The notes under the pieces: generated by a model
Seen by the model: the letters and a program-made list of their open reading frames with translations, nothing else
What the model was told of the DNA's origin: nothing
Databases searched by the model: none
Assembly (NCBI RefSeq): GCF_037026715.1
Contig: NZ_JBANCG010000003.1
Location: 248,001-312,000, forward strand
Direction of reading: 5' to 3'
Source of the DNA: Breoghania sp037026715
Lineage (GTDB): Bacteria > Pseudomonadota > Alphaproteobacteria > Rhizobiales > Stappiaceae
Length of the DNA stretch: 64,000 nt
Shown here: positions 19,101 to 25,680 of the stretch, piece after piece
Layout of the letters: every line of letters starts with the position of its first letter
Numbering within the stretch: the stretch's first letter is position 1
Made by a program: the position numbers and the translations under genes

Positions 19101-20947
19101 AGGTCCGCGTTGGTCAGGATCGGCTGACGCACTTCCAAGCGCTTGGAGGTCGACAGACCTTCAAGGTCGAACAGGTTCGGGCGCGGGCCGATGAAGGAGA
19201 CGAGGCTCATCACCAGCTCTTCGCGGATCGGATCGATCGGCGGGTTGGTAACCTGGGCGAAGTTCTGCTTGAAGTAGGTGTAGAGCAGCTTCGCCTTGTC
19301 GGAGAGCGCGGAAATCGGCGTGTCCGTGCCCATCGAGCCGATGGCTTCCTGGCCGACGGTCGCCATGGGCGACATCAAGAGCTTGATGTCTTCCTGGGTG
19401 TAGCCGAAGGCCTGCTGGAGATCGAGCAGGGTTTCCGAAGACACCGGCGTGCGGCCGGAGACCGGTTCCATGTCCTCAAGCACGATCTGGCTGCGTTCCA
19501 GCCATTCGCCGTAGGGGTTGGCGGAGGCGAGCTGGTGCTTCACCTCCTCGTCGGCGATGATGCGGCCTTCCTCAAGGTCGATCAGCAGCATGAGCCCGGG
19601 CTGGAGACGCCACTTCTTGACGATCTTCTCCTCCGGCACCGGCAGCACGCCGACTTCCGACGACATGATGACGATGTCGTCGTCGGTGACGATGTAGCGG
19701 GCCGGACGCAGGCCGTTGCGGTCGAGCGTCGCGCCGATCTGGCGGCCGTCTGTGAACGCCACGGCGGCCGGTCCGTCCCACGGCTCCATCAGCGCCGCAT
19801 GGTATTCGTAGAAGGCGGCGCGCTCCTCGCTCATCAGCGGGTTTCCGGCCCAGGCTTCCGGGATCAGCATCATCGCGGCGTGCGCCATCGAATAGCCGCC
19901 CATCACGAGGAATTCGAGCGCGTTGTCGAAGCAGGCCGTATCCGACTGGCCCTCATAGGAGATCGGCCAGAGCTTGGAGATGTTGTCGCCGAAGAGAGGC
20001 GAGGCGACGGAGGCCTGACGGGCCGCCATCCAGTTGACGTTGCCGCGAAGCGTGTTGATCTCGCCGTTATGCGCGACCATCCGGTAGGGGTGGGCGAGCT
20101 TCCAGGAGGGGAAGGTGTTGGTGGAGAAACGCTGGTGGACGAGGGCCAGCGCGGTCTCGAAGTCAGGATCGACCAGGTCCTTGTAATAGGCGCCGACCTG
20201 CTCGGCTAGGAACATGCCCTTGTAGACGATGGTCCGGCTCGACATGGAGACGATATAGAAGCCGTTGTCGCCGCCTTCCGTCATGTCGAAGATGGCGTTG
20301 GAGATGATCTTGCGCACCAGATAGAGCTTGCGCTCGTAAGCGTCGTCGTCGAGCCCCTCGGGCCGGGCGAAGAAGATCTGCCGGTGAACGGGCTCGGTGG
20401 CCGCGATCTCCGGGTCCTTCGACAGCGAGGAATTGTCCGTCGGCACCGTGCGCCAGCCGAGAACCGGCAGGCCGTTTTCTTCCGCCGCACGAGCGACGAT
20501 CTTCTCGCACTCATCGCGAACATCGTCCTCGCGCGGCATGAAGATCTGGCCGACAGCATAATGACCGGCTTCCGGCAGCGCAAAGCCGAGGTTCGAAGCC
20601 TCACGGCGGAAGAGCTTGTCGGGGATCTGCAGCAGAAGCCCCGCACCGTCGCCCATCAGCGGATCGGCGCCCACCGCGCCGCGGTGGGTAAGGTTGACCA
20701 GCATGCGCAGGCCGTCCTTGACGGTCTGGTGCGACTTCTCGCCCTTCATGTGGGCGATGAAGCCGACGCCGCAGGCATCGCGCTCGTTGCGCGGATCGTA
20801 AAGGCCACGGGCGGAGGGCAGGCCGTATGCAGTCGTTTGTCGCGACGTGGGACGTTTGGCGGCCGTTTTGGCGGCAGCCGTCGTGCGGCCCTCCACCTCA
20901 ACGGAAATACCCTGCCGTTCCCAGTTCGCGATATTCAATCTGCTCAT
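16184..20947 (-). CDS. gltB: glutamate synthase large subunit
   Basis: A 1587-residue alpha subunit that makes glutamate from glutamine and 2-oxoglutarate. Processing should expose the catalytic cysteine C59 (NERDACGVGF), leaving a 58-residue propeptide. The domains run from the class II amidotransferase (to about 480) through the central domain and the FMN/synthase barrel, with the 3Fe-4S loop at CHLNTCPVGIATQ, to the C-terminal beta helix (GATEGECYIRGIAGERFAV). I chose ATG 20947 (MSRLNIANW) with an AGGA site upstream; an upstream ATG at 21013 would add 22 residues. Confidence 0.96.
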   Translation of the reverse strand: MSRLNIANWERQGISVEVEGRTTAAAKTAAKRPTSRQTTAYGLPSARGLYDPRNERDACGVGFIAHMKGEKSHQTVKDGLRMLVNLTHRGAVGADPLMGDGAGLLLQIPDKLFRREASNLGFALPEAGHYAVGQIFMPREDDVRDECEKIVARAAEENGLPVLGWRTVPTDNSSLSKDPEIAATEPVHRQIFFARPEGLDDDAYERKLYLVRKIISNAIFDMTEGGDNGFYIVSMSSRTIVYKGMFLAEQVGAYYKDLVDPDFETALALVHQRFSTNTFPSWKLAHPYRMVAHNGEINTLRGNVNWMAARQASVASPLFGDNISKLWPISYEGQSDTACFDNALEFLVMGGYSMAHAAMMLIPEAWAGNPLMSEERAAFYEYHAALMEPWDGPAAVAFTDGRQIGATLDRNGLRPARYIVTDDDIVIMSSEVGVLPVPEEKIVKKWRLQPGLMLLIDLEEGRIIADEEVKHQLASANPYGEWLERSQIVLEDMEPVSGRTPVSSETLLDLQQAFGYTQEDIKLLMSPMATVGQEAIGSMGTDTPISALSDKAKLLYTYFKQNFAQVTNPPIDPIREELVMSLVSFIGPRPNLFDLEGLSTSKRLEVRQPILTNADLEKIRGIGDIADNQFHTTTLDTTYTVEKGADGMADALKALCERAEKAVHNGYNIIILSDRLISRTRIAIPALLATAAVHHHLIRKGLRTSVGLVVESGEPREVHHFCVLAGYGAEAINPYLAFETLMQMHERLDFPEEVDAYEVVKRYIKSIDKGILKVMSKMGISTYQSYCGAQIFDAVGLSSAFVDKFFFGTATKIEGIGLAEVAEETVRRHAAAFSAMPVLRNSLDVGGEYAFRTRGENHMWTPDAIASLQHAVRNQLPDQYREFSRVMNEDNGRFTIRGHFRIRNADEIGNKPVPLDEVETASEIVKRFSTGAMSFGSISREAHTTLAVAMNRIGGKSNTGEGGEEPERFTPLPDGTANPERSAIKQVASGRFGVTTEYLVNSDMIQIKVAQGAKPGEGGQLPGHKVDAVIAKTRHSTPGVGLISPPPHHDIYSIEDLAQLIYDLKNVNPAADISVKLVSEVGVGTVAAGVAKARADHITISGYDGGTGASPLTSLKHAGSPWEIGLAETHQTLVLNKLRSRIALQVDGGLRTGRDVLIGALLGADEFGFSTAPLIAAGCLMMRKCHLNTCPVGIATQDPVLRKRFKGTPEHVINYFFYVAEELREMMAALGFRTIDEMIGRSDILDKQPMIEHWKGKGLDFTGLFFKPDAPAEACRHTELQQHPIDDILDRKLIAEAAPALDNKEAVRIETRINNVDRSAGAMLSGEVAKRYGHKGLPHDTITVSLTGTAGQAFGAFLARGVTFDLVGDANDYVGKGLSGGKIVIRPDPKSAADPDHSIIAGNTVLYGATEGECYIRGIAGERFAVRNSGALAVVEGIGDHGCEYMTGGVVVVLGWTGRNFAAGMSGGVAYVLDEDGSFRQRCNLAMVDLEPVAEEDDLLEKLHHHGGDIEHKGRVDLGADLNRHDDERLRQILAKHIHHTGSAWAQEILDNWHEFRPKFVKVMPVEYSRALREMEERRLGAQAAAE

Positions 20948-21796
20948 CCTGTTCCTTGCCCCGTTAGTCGGCCGGGTCGCGTTGCGATGCGGGTCGGCCG
21001 TTCTCCCTTTCATGCTGTCCGGTTCGCGAGGGAGCGTACCGGAAAGTCAGGCATTACGCCTTGCGCGCGTCTGCCGCACATCGGGTCAGCCTTCCTCTCT
21101 CGGGTCATACCACATCCGGGTACGGCTCGAGCGACGAGACCGGCCAATGCCGCGGCTCTGTCGAGTGTGAACGGCCTTCCACGTGCAGGCCGTTCCGTGT
21201 TGAACGGGGGCGAGCCCCCTTTGTCAAACGCGACGGTAGCGCCGTCCTGGCGGACAAGGTCGTTTCCGAGGTTACCACGGAACCGTCCGTCCGCACTCGC
21301 CGCGCGATCGGCCATGCGTCGCGCGCAGGCGATCGTCGCGTCCGGGCCGTTTCCGCGAAATCACGGTGGCCCGTCGACCTTCTCTGCGAACCCACCCTCG
21401 TTTGCACCGGGCATCCCGGAGGCGGGTTCATCGTGGCGAGCGAATAATTGGACAGCACTCCTGTCCTAATTCGGAGGCGCAACATGCCAGATTTCTCAGC
21501 GCTCGGCAAGCAGCTTTGCGGACCGCGACATTATGTTTGTTTCCCGCTTGGGTGCGCAATCGTCAGCAAACAATAACTTTGGCCTCTGTAGAGTAACTTT
21601 GTTGCTCAGGCGTCTTTTCAGCGTGGGGCATGCGACCCCCGATCGGCCCTTTCGTCACTTTACCGCCTTCGTTTCCGGCTGCGGCGTATCGGGAATGCGC
21701 GCTGTATCCTGAGCGCGCGTATCGCGATGCGAATCGCCCATGCCGCTGCCAAGAGGCCGGGCGACGAAGACTGGCCGGGTAACACGAGGGAACGTC
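20948..21796. other. long gene-poor region between gltB and doxX
   Basis: No conserved gene is evident in this 850-base stretch between divergent genes. I see a stem-loop, GAACGGCCT/AGGCCGTTC (21169-21195), a terminator-like hairpin, GGGGGC-GA-GCCCCC plus TTT (21206-21222), and a 30-codon reading frame at 21484 with a strong ribosome site. The region should hold the gltB promoter on the minus strand. Confidence 0.5.
21484..21576 (+). CDS. possible 30-residue small protein or leader peptide
   Basis: The frame starts at ATG 21484, six bases after a strong GGAGG ribosome site, and ends at TAA 21574-21576. The peptide starts MPDFSALGKQLCGPRHYVCF and has three cysteines. An imperfect inverted repeat, GGACA/TGTCC, lies just upstream (about 21448-21465). 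I recognise no family. The ribosome site is the only support, and chance is a real alternative. Confidence 0.25.
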   Translation: MPDFSALGKQLCGPRHYVCFPLGCAIVSKQ

Positions 21797-22372
21797 ATGA
21801 TCCTGGGTTTATTCAAGCTGCATCTGCTGTTCTTCGCGCGGTTGCAGGCGCTGCTCGGGAGCTGGCTGCCGGGCCTTGCGGCGCGCGCGATCTTCGCGAG
21901 CGTGTTGCTGGTCTATTTCCTGAAATCGGCGATGGCGAAGTTCGGGCCCGGGATCGAGGGGCTGATCCATCCCGCCGCCGGCGCCTACGCGCAGATATTG
22001 CCGGGGATGATGGCGCAGGTCGGCTACGATCCCGCGCGCATCGACTTCCTTCCCTACGGGCTGATGGTCGTTGTCGCCATGTGGGCGGAATTCCTGCTGC
22101 CGATCCTGATCGTCATCGGGCTCTTCACCCGTCTGGCGAGCCTCGGCATGATCGTCTTCATCGCGGCCATGACCTATGTCGACATCGCCGGTCATCATTT
22201 GGCCCGGACGACGATCGGCGGCTTTTTCGATCGCGCGCCCGATGCGGCGATCGCCGACCAGCGGCTTTTGTGGATCTTCCCGCTTCTCTACCTGACGATC
22301 TACGGTGCGGGGTCGTTTGCGCTCGACCGGGTGCTCGCGCGCCGCTGCTGGGAGCGGATGCAGCCCTGGTAG
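21797..22372 (+). CDS. DoxX family membrane protein
   Basis: A 191-residue integral membrane protein with four hydrophobic segments, including ARAIFASVLLVYFLKSAMAKF near the start, FLLPILIVIGLFTRLASLG and LLWIFPLLYLTIYGAGSFAL. This is the DoxX/YphA/SURF4-like fold, whose role is not well defined (links to redox stress and quinones are known in some members). The ATG at 21797 has a GAGGGA ribosome site. It lies 62 bases upstream of the threonine aldolase gene on the same strand. Confidence 0.82.
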   Translation: MILGLFKLHLLFFARLQALLGSWLPGLAARAIFASVLLVYFLKSAMAKFGPGIEGLIHPAAGAYAQILPGMMAQVGYDPARIDFLPYGLMVVVAMWAEFLLPILIVIGLFTRLASLGMIVFIAAMTYVDIAGHHLARTTIGGFFDRAPDAAIADQRLLWIFPLLYLTIYGAGSFALDRVLARRCWERMQPW

Positions 22373-22434
22373 GGGTGCCGCAGCGCACAAATAGTCTCTT
22401 GCGCGCCGCCCGGCTCCGGCTTACGCCTCTTTCC

Positions 22435-23484
22435 ATGTTTTTCGCCAGTGACAACTGGGCGGGCGCGTCGGACCGGGTGATGGCCGCGCTTTCCTCCGCC
22501 AACGATGGATTCGCGCCGGCCTACGGCGACGACGACATCTCGCGCCGGGTGGAAGCCCGGTTCTGTGACATCTTCGAGCGCGAGGTTGCGGTGTTTTTCG
22601 TCGCCACGGGCTCCGCCGCCAACAGTCTGGCGCTGGCGCATTCCGCGCTGCCAGGCGGTGCGATCTTCTGTCACGACGAGGCGCATGTGGCGGTGGACGA
22701 ATGCGGCTGCCCGGAATTCATGACTGGCGGCTCCAAGCTCGTGCGCATCAAGGGGCCCGGCGGCAAGATCCCGCCGGAGGGACTGGCCCGCGCGCTTGCC
22801 GGCTTTCAGGACGGTTTCGTCCATCACGGCCGGCCGCAGGCCGTTACCATCACCCAGTCGAGCGAGATCGGCACGGTCTATACCTGCGAGGAGATCGCCG
22901 CGATCCGCAAGGTCGCTGACACGCGCGCGATCCCGCTGCACATGGACGGCGCGCGCTTTGCCAACGCGCTCGTCTCGCTGGGCGTGACCCCGGCGGAGAT
23001 GACCTGGAAGGCGGGCGTGGACCTTCTCTCCTTTGGCGGCACCAAGAACGGCTGCTGGTGCGCTGAAGCCGTCGTCGTCTTCGACAAGGACAAGGCGGAA
23101 GAGCTTTCCTGGCTGCGCAAGCGGGCGGGCCAGCTCTTTTCCAAGAGCCGGTTCGTGGCGGCCCAGTTCGAAGGCTATCTCGCCGACGATCACTGGCTCG
23201 ATCTCGCCCGGCATTCCAACGCGATGGCGCAGAAGCTCGCCGATGCGGTGGAGGCGAGCGACAACGCCCGTCTGCCCGCGCGGCCGCAAGCCAACGAGAC
23301 CTTCGTCGTCGTCAGGAAGGACCGCATCGAGGCGATGCGCGCGGCCGGCGCCGCCTTCTACGAATGGCCGGCCGACGGGCTCGCCGCCGACCAGGCCCTC
23401 AAGCCTGACGAGGAGCTGATCCGGCTGGTGACGAGCTTCCGCACCCGCGAACAGGACATCGACAGCTTCGTGGCGCTGCTTTAG
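22435..23484 (+). CDS. ltaE: low-specificity L-threonine aldolase
   Basis: A 349-residue PLP enzyme that cleaves L-threonine or allo-threonine to glycine and acetaldehyde. The PLP lysine is K204 in LSFGGTKNG, and the cofactor aspartate region is HMDGARFANAL. The fold type I segments ATGSAANSLAL and HDEAHVAVDECG are typical. The frame stays open upstream through doxX, but homology starts at MFFASDNWAG, so ATG 22435 is chosen. The length is normal for the family. Confidence 0.93.
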   Translation: MFFASDNWAGASDRVMAALSSANDGFAPAYGDDDISRRVEARFCDIFEREVAVFFVATGSAANSLALAHSALPGGAIFCHDEAHVAVDECGCPEFMTGGSKLVRIKGPGGKIPPEGLARALAGFQDGFVHHGRPQAVTITQSSEIGTVYTCEEIAAIRKVADTRAIPLHMDGARFANALVSLGVTPAEMTWKAGVDLLSFGGTKNGCWCAEAVVVFDKDKAEELSWLRKRAGQLFSKSRFVAAQFEGYLADDHWLDLARHSNAMAQKLADAVEASDNARLPARPQANETFVVVRKDRIEAMRAAGAAFYEWPADGLAADQALKPDEELIRLVTSFRTREQDIDSFVALL

Positions 23485-23515
23485 CGGGCGCTCTGGTTGG
23501 AGGGAACAAGCCGCC

Positions 23516-23556
23516 GATCCTTCGAGACGGCCTTGTCAGGCCTCATCAGGATGACG
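23516..23556. repeat. dispersed repeat A, copy upstream of an inverted and disrupted partner
   Basis: GATCCTTCGAGACGGCC through CATCAGGATGACG matches repeat A in the 14.3-14.6 kb element. Its inverted partner lies at 23595-23785 but is split by a 139-bp insertion. It is placed just after the ltaE stop. Confidence 0.65.
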
Positions 23557-23607
23557 TGTTCGTATTGTTGGCTTCGCTGAAATAGCAACGCACGACGTCA
23601 TCCTGAG

Positions 23608-23746
23608 CGCCTGGACCGAAAATGGTATCCGGCTGTGCGCTTTCGGCTATTCCCCTCATACCCCTTCGCCGGGTGATGACGATGGAGGGGTATGAAAGCG
23701 CTTAGACTTCGACGCGAAGAACCGGTTACCATTTCCGCGCCAGGCT
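23608..23746. mobile_element. MITE-like 139-bp palindromic element inserted in a repeat A copy
   Basis: The element interrupts repeat A after CGTCATCCTGAG (23595-23606) and the repeat resumes with CTGAGGAG. CTGAG is present on both sides (23603-23607 and 23747-23751), as a 5-bp target duplication would be. The ends are imperfect inverted repeats of about 25 bp: GCCTGG and AAATGGTA blocks on the left, TACCATTT and CCAGGC blocks on the right. Further inner pairs (GCGCTTTC with GAAAGCGC, CATACCCC with GGGGTATG) make it one long hairpin. It has no coding capacity, so any movement would need a transposase from elsewhere. Confidence 0.6.
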
Positions 23747-23941
23747 CTGAGGAGCCCGCGTCAGCGGGCGTCTCGAAGAATGGGCCGCAAGCTGAAAGAC
23801 CCGCGATCCGCGTCAGCCAGGCCGTGAAGCGATCCGGCAAGCTGGCGATCCTCTCCCTCCCGTCTTCACGTCACAACATGCGACCTTTCGTGGCGCCGCT
23901 TTGGTTTCGGGCCGGTGCCCGATTGCGGATTCACAGGGACT

Positions 23942-23969
23942 GTCGATATGTTCGATGATACATATCGAC
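23942..23969. promoter_or_regulatory. Mo-box-like palindrome upstream of the molybdate-type transporter
   Basis: GTCGATATGT (23942-23951) and ACATATCGAC (23960-23969) are perfect 10-bp inverted arms with an 8-base spacer, about 30 bases before the modA start. ModE operators have TCG-N-TAT half sites in similar symmetry, and the downstream genes are molybdate-type, so a ModE-like repressor site is the natural reading. No ModE gene is in the window. Confidence 0.55.
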
Positions 23970-23999
23970 CACGGACCTGCCGTGAACTGGAGAATGAAA

Positions 24000-24773
24000 A
24001 TGATGCTGTCGCGCCTTCTGGCCTCTGGCGAGGTCAAATTCGGGGCCCTGCTCGGTCTTGTTGCCGTTATTGCGACGCCGGTCGCCGCCGCCGACCTGCA
24101 TGCCTATGTGGGCGCCGGCCTGCGCCAGCCGGTCACGGCGATCGCGGATGCGTTCGAAAAGGAGACCGGCAACAAGGTGGAGCTGGAATTCGGCGGATCC
24201 GGCCAGCTGCTTGCCCGCTTCGACGAAGCGGGAACCGGCGATATCTTCATTCCCGGTTCTCTGTTTTATGCCGACAAGCTGGAGAAGCAGAAGCAGGTCC
24301 TTTCCCGCCAGGTGGTGGTCCGGCACACGCCCGTGCTGGCAGTGGCCAAGAACAAGGCCGGCGAGATCAAGTCCTTCGCGGATCTGGCCAGGCCTGGCGT
24401 GAGGATCGGCATTGGCGATCCCAAGGCGATGGCGTTGGGCCGCAGCGCCGAGGACATCCTCAAGGCATCGGGTCTGCAGGAAAAAATCGAGCCGAACATC
24501 GTGGTGCGCGCGGCGACCATCAAGCAGCTCGAGCTCTACCTTTTCGACGGCAATGTCGATGCGGCGATCGTCTCGGCGAGCGGCGTCGCGATGAACATGG
24601 ACAAGGTTTCGCTCATCCAGATCCCCGACGACTGGTACGAGGCGGAGCTGGTGCCGGTCGTGGTGCTCGCGACGACGAAGGATCGGAAGGTAGCGGAAGC
24701 CTTCGTCCGCCGGCTCTCCTCGCCGGAAGGTCTTGAGACCTGGAAACGGTTCGGCTTCCAGCCCGCCGACTGA
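24000..24773 (+). CDS. modA: molybdate-type ABC transporter substrate-binding protein
   Basis: A periplasmic protein of 257 residues. A signal region ends near VAVIATPVAAADLHAY. The mature part has the ModA pattern: GAGLRQPVTAIADAFEKETG, FGGSGQLLARFDEAGTGDIF and the C-terminal IPDDWYEAELVPVVV. It binds an oxyanion and delivers it to the permease. The start is chosen at ATG 24000, seven bases after GGAG; ATG 24003 is equally possible. Molybdate and tungstate binders cannot be told apart safely from sequence alone, so the symbol is a best estimate. Confidence 0.82.
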   Translation: MMLSRLLASGEVKFGALLGLVAVIATPVAAADLHAYVGAGLRQPVTAIADAFEKETGNKVELEFGGSGQLLARFDEAGTGDIFIPGSLFYADKLEKQKQVLSRQVVVRHTPVLAVAKNKAGEIKSFADLARPGVRIGIGDPKAMALGRSAEDILKASGLQEKIEPNIVVRAATIKQLELYLFDGNVDAAIVSASGVAMNMDKVSLIQIPDDWYEAELVPVVVLATTKDRKVAEAFVRRLSSPEGLETWKRFGFQPAD

Positions 24774-24789
24774 GGGAGCTGCCGGAACG

Positions 24790-25680
24790 ATGACGGATCT
24801 GGCGCGCGACCTGACAGGCGAACAGGCAAAGGTCCGGGAACGGGAACGCGCCCAGGAACAGGCAAAGGCCGGGCAAGGGCGCCACGCCGCGCTGTCGCTC
24901 GATCTTGTCCTTGCGGTGCCGCTGGCCGTCATCGTGCTTGCCATCGCCGCCGTGCTCGTCGGGCTCGGCGCCCGGCTGACGCTTGGCGAACTCATGGCGT
25001 CGCTCGGCTCGGCCGAGACGCTCTTCGCCCTTCGCCTGTCGCTGACCACGTCGCTCGTCTCCCTGGCGATCGCGGTCCTGCTCGGCGTGCCGGCAGCCTA
25101 TCTGCTGGCACGCCGGCGTGTGCCGGGCATGGCGCTTATCGACACGCTGCTGGACCTGCCGCTGGTCATGCCGCCGCTGGTTGCGGGGCTCGGGCTCCTG
25201 TTCGTCATCGGCCGGCAATCGCCGGTTCCGCCGCTCGCAAGGCTCGGGGCGGAGCTTCTGTTCTCGCAAGCGGGCATCGTGCTTGCACAGAGCTTTGTTG
25301 CCACAACAATCGTGCTGCGCGCGGCCAAGGCGGCCTTTTCCGCCGTCGATCCCGGCTATCGCGCAGTTGCCGGCACGCTGGGGCTGTCTCCCGCGCGGGT
25401 GCTGTGGTCGATCGACCTGCCGCTCGCGGGCGGAGGCATCGCGGCCGGCGTCGTGCTGGCCTGGGCACGCGCGCTCGGCGAATTCGGTGCGACGCTGATG
25501 GTGGCCGGCGCCACCCGCATGCACACCGAAACCCTGCCGATGGCGATCTTTCTCAATATCGCGACCGGGGAGACCGGGGTTGCCGTGGCCTGCGCCCTCG
25601 TTCTGCTCTCCACGGCCTTCGTGTTGCTGCTGATCATCCGGGCGCTCGGCGGGCCCGCATCGCAACGGGGGCATTCATGA
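24790..25680 (+). CDS. modB: molybdate-type ABC transporter permease
   Basis: A 296-residue inner-membrane permease with about six hydrophobic segments and the cytoplasmic EAA-like loop seen in AVAGTLGLSPARVLWSIDLP. ARALGEFGATLMVAG is the typical late signature of sulfate/molybdate permeases. An unusual charged N-terminal extension of about 35 residues, rich in Arg, Glu and Gln, precedes the first helix. The stop overlaps the start of the ATPase gene as ATGA (25677-25680), so the two are translationally coupled. Confidence 0.85.
   Translation: MTDLARDLTGEQAKVRERERAQEQAKAGQGRHAALSLDLVLAVPLAVIVLAIAAVLVGLGARLTLGELMASLGSAETLFALRLSLTTSLVSLAIAVLLGVPAAYLLARRRVPGMALIDTLLDLPLVMPPLVAGLGLLFVIGRQSPVPPLARLGAELLFSQAGIVLAQSFVATTIVLRAAKAAFSAVDPGYRAVAGTLGLSPARVLWSIDLPLAGGGIAAGVVLAWARALGEFGATLMVAGATRMHTETLPMAIFLNIATGETGVAVACALVLLSTAFVLLLIIRALGGPASQRGHS

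Noticed and set aside
16175..20209. Very long open frame (1344 codons) on the + strand opposite gltB
   Set aside because: It is the antisense shadow of gltB in a GC-rich gene; its translation has a His/Arg/Gly/Val-rich composition typical of such shadows, with no recognisable domain.
21206..21222. GGGGGC-GA-GCCCCC hairpin followed by TTT as a terminator
   Set aside because: The loop of two bases is too small, the T run is short and no upstream + strand gene needs it; kept only as a note in the region entry.
21727..22434. N-terminal extension of threonine aldolase through doxX
   Set aside because: The frame is open only by chance; the DoxX gene occupies this stretch in another frame with membrane helices, and aldolase homology begins at ATG 22435.
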